Positions 33,926 through 39,649 of a stretch of DNA of 39,649 nt are shown in pieces; position 1 is the stretch's first letter; each line of letters starts with the position of its first letter. Source of the DNA: Anaerolineales bacterium (lineage in GTDB: Bacteria > Chloroflexota > Anaerolineae > Anaerolineales > UBA11858); NCBI GenBank assembly GCA_016785015.1, contig JADHTJ010000027.1, forward strand, positions 1-39,649. Direction: 5' to 3'. The notes beneath the pieces are model-generated. The model did no database searches, was not told the DNA's origin, and saw only the letters and a list, made by a program, of their open reading frames with translations. The position numbers and the translations under genes are program-made.

Positions 33926-34597
33926 TCAGTCTTTAGCCTTCTTTACATTGATTTCGATATACAGAGGCACATCGCCTGGCCCGTTTCCGAATAACTCACC
34001 CGTATTAGTGCGCATCATCCACCAACTTTTATGGTTTCCAAGTTTTTGAGGGGCAGCGAATTCGAACGTAATGGTAATGAAATCGCCGGGTTGAACTTCG
34101 TGCTGGAAGTTCTTGACCAATGGTTGATTAAATCGGACCCCATCATGATAAACAATCTGATATTGTGTTGTCCATACACAATCGCCAGCGTTGAGGATAC
34201 GCCATTGTTTAGCCAACCAGTGATCTTGTTGGAATGTAGAACCCGCTGGGATCGTCTCGAGGAGCACCTCCGCCAAAGGACAATGCGAAACGGGCACCAA
34301 TGTGGAAGTGTTGGTGATTGTGGGGGTTTGTGTAAATACGGGAGTGATGGTGAAAGTCGGTGTATTTGTGGGGGGGATTGGGGTATTTGTTGGAGGACGC
34401 ACACTAGCAGTTATTGTCGCTGTCACAGAGAGCTTGGCCGCTATCGCCGTTTCAGTAATCTGTGAATAGATCGTCTGCACAATTTTGGTGAGTTCGTGAC
34501 CTGTTTCAACTTCAGGCGATGCCACCTGAGTTGCCTTACAAGCACTCACGATCAAAATGCTGATACACAGACAAACGATAACGGCTTTCTGCCGCAT
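33926..34597 (-). CDS. NBR1-Ig-domain lipoprotein B
   Basis: A 223-residue paralogue of its two neighbours. Lipobox LIVSAC, the shared IVQTIYSQITETAI segment, a Thr/Pro linker with NTPIPPTNTPTFT-like repeats, then the Ig-like domain (WRILNAGDCVWTTQYQIVYH, VQPGDFITITFEFAAP, WWMMRTNTGELFGNGPG). It is more diverged than A and C: the WNE/WDQ turn is WTT, and the Gly-Asp loop is changed. I choose the ATG at 34597 because GGAGGAGG stands right before it and the signal peptide begins there; a longer frame to 34642 would put 15 residues before the signal peptide. The gap to A is 26 bases. Confidence 0.83.
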   Translation of the reverse strand: MRQKAVIVCLCISILIVSACKATQVASPEVETGHELTKIVQTIYSQITETAIAAKLSVTATITASVRPPTNTPIPPTNTPTFTITPVFTQTPTITNTSTLVPVSHCPLAEVLLETIPAGSTFQQDHWLAKQWRILNAGDCVWTTQYQIVYHDGVRFNQPLVKNFQHEVQPGDFITITFEFAAPQKLGNHKSWWMMRTNTGELFGNGPGDVPLYIEINVKKAKD

Positions 34598-34625
34598 GCC
34601 TCCTCCTAATACTAGTTGATTACCA

Positions 34626-35360
34626 TTACTCCCCAGAGACAACCTTAATTTCTATCCAAATCCAGCCTTTGCCATCCGCACCGACACCAAAGATCTTTCC
34701 AGAATCGCTGACGATTTTCCAATAGCCTTTGTATGTGCCCACATCAGCTGGGGCTTTCATATCTACTTCAACATTTGCAAATCCCCAAGTTGGGATATTT
34801 TCATCTGTGAGAGTAATGGCTGCGCCAGCACCGAGCAGATCACCACTATAGAATCGCAAAATATAGTTTTCATTCCAAGTGCAAGAACCAGTATTTTTGA
34901 TTCGCCAAACTTTTACAAATTTACGTTCTTGCGGCAATTCCGTGCCATCGGGGATTGTTTCATACTCTAAATTCGCTCTGTGGCAAGGTAGCCCTTCACT
35001 TTGAGATTGCGAACCCTGTTGGGGTTGTTGGGCTTCGGTTTGTGAGGTACCGGTATCCGCCGATTCAGCGGCTTCATCGTCGCCTTCTGCTTCATTTTCA
35101 AAAACATTCGTTGGCGTTGCCGTTGGTACCAAGGTGGGTGTCTCGGTTGGCAAAGGCGTATTCGTTGGCATAGGTGTGGGGGTCGCCATAGCTGCGGCAG
35201 CAGCTTCGGTTAATGCGATTTGTGCATAAACCGTTTCAACAGCGAAAGTTACTTGCTGTTCGTGGTTCACCTCTGGGGTCTCTTCGGGTTGGCTGATGCA
35301 TGCACTGGCAATGCTCATCAACACGATTAGAAATATAATTGTTAAACTCTTTTTTGACAT
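34626..35360 (-). CDS. NBR1-Ig-domain lipoprotein C
   Basis: A 244-residue paralogue and the first of the three in transcription order. Signal peptide with lipobox SIASAC, shared AVETVYAQIALTEAAAA, a Thr/Pro linker, then an acidic and Gln-rich stretch (ENEAEGDDEAAESADTG...), and the Ig-like domain (WRIKNTGSCTWNENYILRF, SGDLLGAGAAITL, PTWGFANVEVDMKAP, GYWKIVSDSGKIFG). The start at 35360 is set by AAAAAGGAG upstream; the frame could reach 35438 but that adds 26 residues before the signal peptide. The three genes lie 26-28 bases apart and should form one transcript from the promoter near 35420. Confidence 0.85.
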   Translation of the reverse strand: MSKKSLTIIFLIVLMSIASACISQPEETPEVNHEQQVTFAVETVYAQIALTEAAAAAMATPTPMPTNTPLPTETPTLVPTATPTNVFENEAEGDDEAAESADTGTSQTEAQQPQQGSQSQSEGLPCHRANLEYETIPDGTELPQERKFVKVWRIKNTGSCTWNENYILRFYSGDLLGAGAAITLTDENIPTWGFANVEVDMKAPADVGTYKGYWKIVSDSGKIFGVGADGKGWIWIEIKVVSGE

Positions 35361-35417
35361 GATGCGCTCCTTTTTGGTATGAGCGAAATTGCTATAGCTC
35401 AAATTTGAATCTGGAGT

Positions 35418-35423
35418 ATTATA
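35418..35423 (-). promoter_or_regulatory. -10 box of the lipoprotein operon inside a palindrome
   Basis: The minus strand reads TATAAT here, inside the 13-base palindrome GAGTATTATACTC (35414-35426). The gene starts 58 bases downstream. The palindrome could be an operator, or chance. Confidence 0.4.
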
Positions 35424-35488
35424 CTCATAGGACTTCAAATGCGCACAACGAAGTTTTAGTAGTAAAATAACTCAAAAGGTGATAGAGA

Positions 35489-35887
35489 ATGGCGCGAACA
35501 TCGAAAACTATTTTAGTCGTTGATGACGAACGTGATACGCTGGCCTTGCTTCGATTGGCTCTAAATCGAGCGGGGTTTAATACTTTAATTGCCTCGTCTT
35601 GGGAGGAAGTCGCAGATGTAGTGAAAGAAAAATATTCACAAGGGCGTGCGATCGATCTAATCGTTCTAGATCTAATGATCCCTGGCCGCTCGGGGTTTGA
35701 TATTATGCGTTCTCTTCAAGTAGTTCTTTCTCCTTTACCTCCTGTAATCATGCTCACTGCTGTGACCGGTTTTGACCAGCAGGTGCAGGCGCGCGAACTG
35801 GGCGTTTCTCGCTATCTAACCAAACCGACAACACCGACCAAGCTGATTCAAGCCATTGACGAAGTTCTCGACGAAAAGAAGAAATAG
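35489..35887 (+). CDS. Single-domain response regulator receiver
   Basis: A 132-residue CheY-like receiver with no output domain. ILVVDDERD holds the acidic pair, D61 in LDLMIPGRSG is the phosphoacceptor, LTAVTG has the Thr switch and SRYLTKP holds K112. All key residues are kept, so it should be phosphorylated. Single-domain receivers act by protein binding or in phosphorelays. It is followed two bases after its stop by a gene of unknown function, probably its co-transcribed partner. AAAGGTGATAGAG lies before the ATG. Confidence 0.9.
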   Translation: MARTSKTILVVDDERDTLALLRLALNRAGFNTLIASSWEEVADVVKEKYSQGRAIDLIVLDLMIPGRSGFDIMRSLQVVLSPLPPVIMLTAVTGFDQQVQARELGVSRYLTKPTTPTKLIQAIDEVLDEKKK

Positions 35888-35889
35888 GC

Positions 35890-36459
35890 ATGGGGGATAA
35901 AGAGCAAACCGATCTGGGGTATATTGAAGCGGCACTCGATGAATTAGAGACATATTTACATTCAGGTGATTTGTTTGGGTCTTTGCGAGGCTATCAGTCA
36001 CTCAGCGCGATCCCTTTTCCGCACTTGACCTTGGGAGGGTTGCTGCTCGCTTTGAAGCGCTCCCGCTCTCGAACACTTTCCGCTAAAAACCAGAGTCGAT
36101 TAGGACATTTTCAAAGTCAATTAGAGACACTGCATACCAAGTGGCGTGTTGCCTGGGAAAAGAAAGCCACCAAGGAATATCGTTCCCGTCTGCGGCAGTG
36201 GGCCAATTATCTCAATGATTTACAAGGAGATGCAGACGAATACGCTGACTATTATGGTCAAGAAGTGCGTTTGCGAGTGATGCTGGAATTGTTAGCAGAT
36301 GATGCGCGAGAAATATTGGCGGACGATGTCAATATTTTAACGTCACTTGATCAGCGCTTATTGAACCGATTCGTTCAAGACAGTTTTATCTGGGATGAAG
36401 AACTCAGCGAAGGATTTTCAAAAGAAAGATTTTGGTTTTTGTGGGGAAAACTAATCTAG
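35890..36459 (+). CDS. Conserved hypothetical protein, partner of the receiver gene
   Basis: I do not recognise the family. The product is 189 residues, soluble, strongly helical and charged, with no signal peptide or membrane segment. A cluster of basic residues (KRSRSRTLSAKNQ, about 57-69) precedes a Trp/Arg-rich helix (WRVAWEKKATKEYRSRLRQW), and acidic residues dominate later (DLQGDADEYADYYGQE). It starts two bases after the response regulator stop, which argues for a joint transcript and possible complex. Its stop overlaps the stop of the convergent lipoprotein gene by nine bases. Confidence 0.72.
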   Translation: MGDKEQTDLGYIEAALDELETYLHSGDLFGSLRGYQSLSAIPFPHLTLGGLLLALKRSRSRTLSAKNQSRLGHFQSQLETLHTKWRVAWEKKATKEYRSRLRQWANYLNDLQGDADEYADYYGQEVRLRVMLELLADDAREILADDVNILTSLDQRLLNRFVQDSFIWDEELSEGFSKERFWFLWGKLI

Positions 36460-37149
36460 CTTCAAGGAATCTGTCAAACAGCCTAAAAAGAGACGTGTCG
36501 CACCTGATGGCTCTCCAGTTGTTAGGGCAAGGACAGGTAAGTTCAGTGCCGATTCAATCTCTATGGGCATGGGAATGATTTGGATATTCCGCGTGCTAAA
36601 TAATGAGATGGGAATGAAGCCAACAGCTTGCGAACTACCCTCAAGAGCAGTCAGCATAGCCTGAGGATTTGGGGCAATCTTTGTGTGGGGAGATTGTTCA
36701 ATTCCATTGAGGATAATTTTCGAAAATAATTTTTGGAGCTCTGAGCTCGTGGGATAGCTCCAGGCTTGATATTCTGGCGCCAAAGATTTATACAAATTTT
36801 GTAAATCTGGCAGTTCGAGTTGCGTCGAAGAGATGTCCGTATTAGCGATGATCACGACTTGTTCCCAGCCAAGCTGCGTAGTAGTGCCAGAAAATCCCTC
36901 GGGAATAGTATCCAGCGTCAGGGTTGCAGCAGCAGCCTCAACTTGGAGGGAGGCTGCAGAGCGCTCTTCGACGGTCAGAGAAATCTCGGGGTGCTCCAAC
37001 GCGCAACGGTTCAGATCATCTCCCATCCAAATCAACGCTGGTGTATAAACTACCGAGATGTGCTCGGGAGTGGGGGGAGCTGGAGAATAAGCGAAGGGCG
37101 TGCAAGCCGCAGAAAGTAGAAGTGCTAAAAAAATCAGAATATTGCGCAT
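36451..37149 (-). CDS. Substrate-binding-protein-like lipoprotein
   Basis: A 232-residue exported lipoprotein with a signal peptide ending in LLSAAC. The rest resembles a type-2 periplasmic binding protein of the PstS kind: IPEGF...LGWEQVVIIANTD is the hinge strand, LPDLQNLYKS is the family helix, and SSQAVGFIPISLF is the second hinge. No permease or ATPase gene is adjacent, so it may be a stand-alone binding protein or sensor. Weak start context: ATG at 37149 or TTG at 37155, neither with a clear ribosome binding site. It follows uppP by a few bases on the same strand. Confidence 0.68.
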   Translation of the reverse strand: MRNILIFLALLLSAACTPFAYSPAPPTPEHISVVYTPALIWMGDDLNRCALEHPEISLTVEERSAASLQVEAAAATLTLDTIPEGFSGTTTQLGWEQVVIIANTDISSTQLELPDLQNLYKSLAPEYQAWSYPTSSELQKLFSKIILNGIEQSPHTKIAPNPQAMLTALEGSSQAVGFIPISLFSTRNIQIIPMPIEIESALNLPVLALTTGEPSGATRLFLGCLTDSLKLD

Positions 37150-37156
37150 AGTCAAT

Positions 37157-37978
37157 TTATTGGATAGATAAGCTTACAAGATTGATGATACCAAATATTA
37201 CGCAATACATGGCGAAGATGTAGAGAGGGCGTTGGGTGAGGAAACGCAGCAGCCAGCGAATTGAGATGTAGCCAACGATTGCTGCAGTGATGAAGCCAGG
37301 AATGAAGACAATAAGTTGGCCGCTGGAGTCGGGTAATTGTATCAGTTTGATCACACCTATCAGACCGGCAGCCATCATCACTGGAAAGGAGATCAGGAAC
37401 GAAAAGCGTGCGGCTGATTTACGGTCCAGGTTGCGAGTCATTCCTCCAGTAATGGTTGAGCCAGATCTTGAGATTCCGGGGAAAATGGCTAAGATCTGGA
37501 AAAATCCTATGATGATAGCATCGACCCAAGTGATGCCTTCGAAATCTTTATCTCGTTTACCAGCCCATTCTGCTATGAGCAATAAAAGTGCGGTGCCGAA
37601 GAGGAAAAGCGAGGTTGCCAGGGGGTTTGCGAAGGCATTTTCGAAGGTATTGGCGAAGAGCAGATATGCTACTCCCGCTGGAACTGTAGCTAACCCCAAG
37701 AGCCATCCCATTTGGGCGTTTGGATTCCCAAATGGTTGTCCCTTCACAATGCCTTGGAAAAAACTTTTCGTGATAGTGAATAAATCATCCCAAAAATAGA
37801 CAACTACTGCTATCAGGGTAGCAACCTGGATGAGCACATCGAATACAAATTTATCTTGGTCGGGAATATGCCAGCCAAATAAATGGGGGATCAAAACCAG
37901 GTGACCGGAGCTAGATATGGGTAGAAACTCTGTGGCCCCCTGTACGATGCCGAGGATAATGGATTGGAGTATTGTCAT
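37157..37978 (-). CDS. uppP: Undecaprenyl-diphosphatase
   Basis: Membrane enzyme that dephosphorylates undecaprenyl diphosphate to recycle the lipid carrier for cell-wall and polysaccharide synthesis; also confers bacitracin tolerance (BacA). The 273-residue length is normal. Signature motifs: VQGATEFLPISSSGHLVL near residue 12 and FPGISRSGSTITGGMTR, plus about eight membrane helices. I choose the ATG at 37978 since the family starts here; the frame runs on to 38047 without a better start. The downstream binding-protein-like gene is close. The upstream neighbour tgt is 89 bp away. Confidence 0.93.
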   Translation of the reverse strand: MTILQSIILGIVQGATEFLPISSSGHLVLIPHLFGWHIPDQDKFVFDVLIQVATLIAVVVYFWDDLFTITKSFFQGIVKGQPFGNPNAQMGWLLGLATVPAGVAYLLFANTFENAFANPLATSLFLFGTALLLLIAEWAGKRDKDFEGITWVDAIIIGFFQILAIFPGISRSGSTITGGMTRNLDRKSAARFSFLISFPVMMAAGLIGVIKLIQLPDSSGQLIVFIPGFITAAIVGYISIRWLLRFLTQRPLYIFAMYCVIFGIINLVSLSIQ

Positions 37979-38067
37979 AGTTGAAAAGGCAGATGTTGAA
38001 AGATGGACGTTGGATGCTCGAAGCAAATTTGATTTATGGCTTGCCAATTGCAGCTTGTAACTCGATA

Positions 38068-39194
<1,127 letters not shown>

Positions 39195-39216
39195 CCGCCA
39201 TCGATACAGTCCGGGA

Positions 39217-39225
39217 TGATATAAT
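39217..39225 (+). promoter_or_regulatory. Extended -10 promoter of the GAF gene
   Basis: TGATATAAT matches the extended -10 consensus (TGnTATAAT) exactly. It lies 67 bases before the ATG at 39293, and only 22 bases from the tgt -10 on the other strand, so the two promoters are divergent and overlapping. Confidence 0.5.
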
Positions 39226-39292
39226 TCCCCCATGGCAACAATATGTTGTCTCTGAAATTTCTCACTTTCCGCCATCCTCTTCACACTTGCCT

Positions 39293-39649
39293 ATGTTGCC
39301 CGATTTCCGCAGCCGCCAACGCGATTTTTTACTAGATATTGCTCGAACTATTACCCAAGAGCTCGAATTGGATAAGCTCTTGGAGCGCATCTTGCGCACG
39401 GCGGTCGAAATGTTGGCCGGCCAGGCAGGAATTATAGCGCTACGCGATGTAGGTGGTGGTTGGACGGTCGCCGCATCTCATGGCCTCACGCCAGTGTTTT
39501 TGAAACAAATCGATCCCGTATTGGCCAAAGTGCCGGATTATGAAGATCCGGCGCGTTTTGAACTTCCACAGATAAACAGTTTGCTGCAAAGCCTGACGCG
39601 CTCGGCCAGTAACAGCTTGCTAAGAGGTGTGGCGCTGCCATTGATCGCG
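39293..39649 (+). CDS. GAF-domain sensor protein, cut by the window end
   Basis: The frame from the ATG at 39293 stays open to the last base. The first 119 residues have a helix RDFLLDIARTITQELELDK with LLERILRTAVEMLAG, the usual lead-in to a GAF domain, then strands AGIIALRDVGGGWTVAASHGL. Proteins of this kind are commonly sensor histidine kinases or other signalling enzymes; the output domain lies beyond the window. The frame is open further upstream without a better start codon, and no clear ribosome binding site is visible. Confidence 0.75.
   Translation, partial: MLPDFRSRQRDFLLDIARTITQELELDKLLERILRTAVEMLAGQAGIIALRDVGGGWTVAASHGLTPVFLKQIDPVLAKVPDYEDPARFELPQINSLLQSLTRSASNSLLRGVALPLIA

Overview
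The window looks like a chromosomal segment of a Chloroflexota bacterium, most likely of the Anaerolineae type. I base this on gene content, not on a database search. The indications are large receptor kinases with beta-propeller ectodomains, Thr/Pro-rich linkers, lipoproteins with an NBR1-type Ig domain, and an LPxTG-F motif placed directly before a sortase domain. GC content is moderate. I see no rRNA, tRNA, CRISPR array or intact insertion sequence. Layout: 1-4.4 kb holds a HisKA_2-type sensor histidine kinase, a convergent thrC-thrB pair on the minus strand, a stand-alone glycogen-binding (CBM48) protein, and several palindromic dispersed repeats. 4.5-21.1 kb is the centrepiece, five codirectional genes. 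They are an ABCG-type transporter with three N-terminal FHA domains, a small zinc-ribbon/FHA protein, and three giant Ser/Thr kinases. Each giant kinase has a degenerate kinase domain in front of an active one, then a membrane helix and a different ectodomain (PD40 propeller; ConA-like lectin + FG-GAP + PD40; WD40 + ConA-like). 21.1-25.2 kb has a decayed periplasmic-binding-protein fragment, an exported ELW-repeat protein with its own LPTTG motif and sortase domain, a lipoprotein alpha/beta hydrolase, and a LysE-family exporter broken by one in-frame stop.

25.2-29.6 kb is a minus-strand block of amphi-Trp protein, deazaflavin-type nitroreductase, Lgt, a sulfatase-fold enzyme and a PAP2-like membrane protein. 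29.6-33.2 kb is a pyruvate dehydrogenase-type operon (E1 alpha, E1 beta, E2; no E3 in the window) behind a structured leader and closed by a strong bidirectional terminator. 33.2-35.4 kb has three tandem paralogous NBR1-Ig lipoproteins. 35.5-39.6 kb has a response regulator with an unknown partner, a PBP-like lipoprotein, uppP and tgt, and the start of a GAF-domain protein that runs off the window.

How the genes may work together: kinases phosphorylate threonines, FHA domains read phosphothreonine, and the FHA reader here is fused to an exporter. The 16.6-kb cluster therefore reads as one signalling-to-export system, with three interchangeable outside sensors feeding one FHA-gated ABC transporter. 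The nearest known precedent is mycobacterial PknF with the FHA-ABC transporter Rv1747. Tandem pseudokinase-kinase receptors with differently swapped ectodomains are the part that seems least described.
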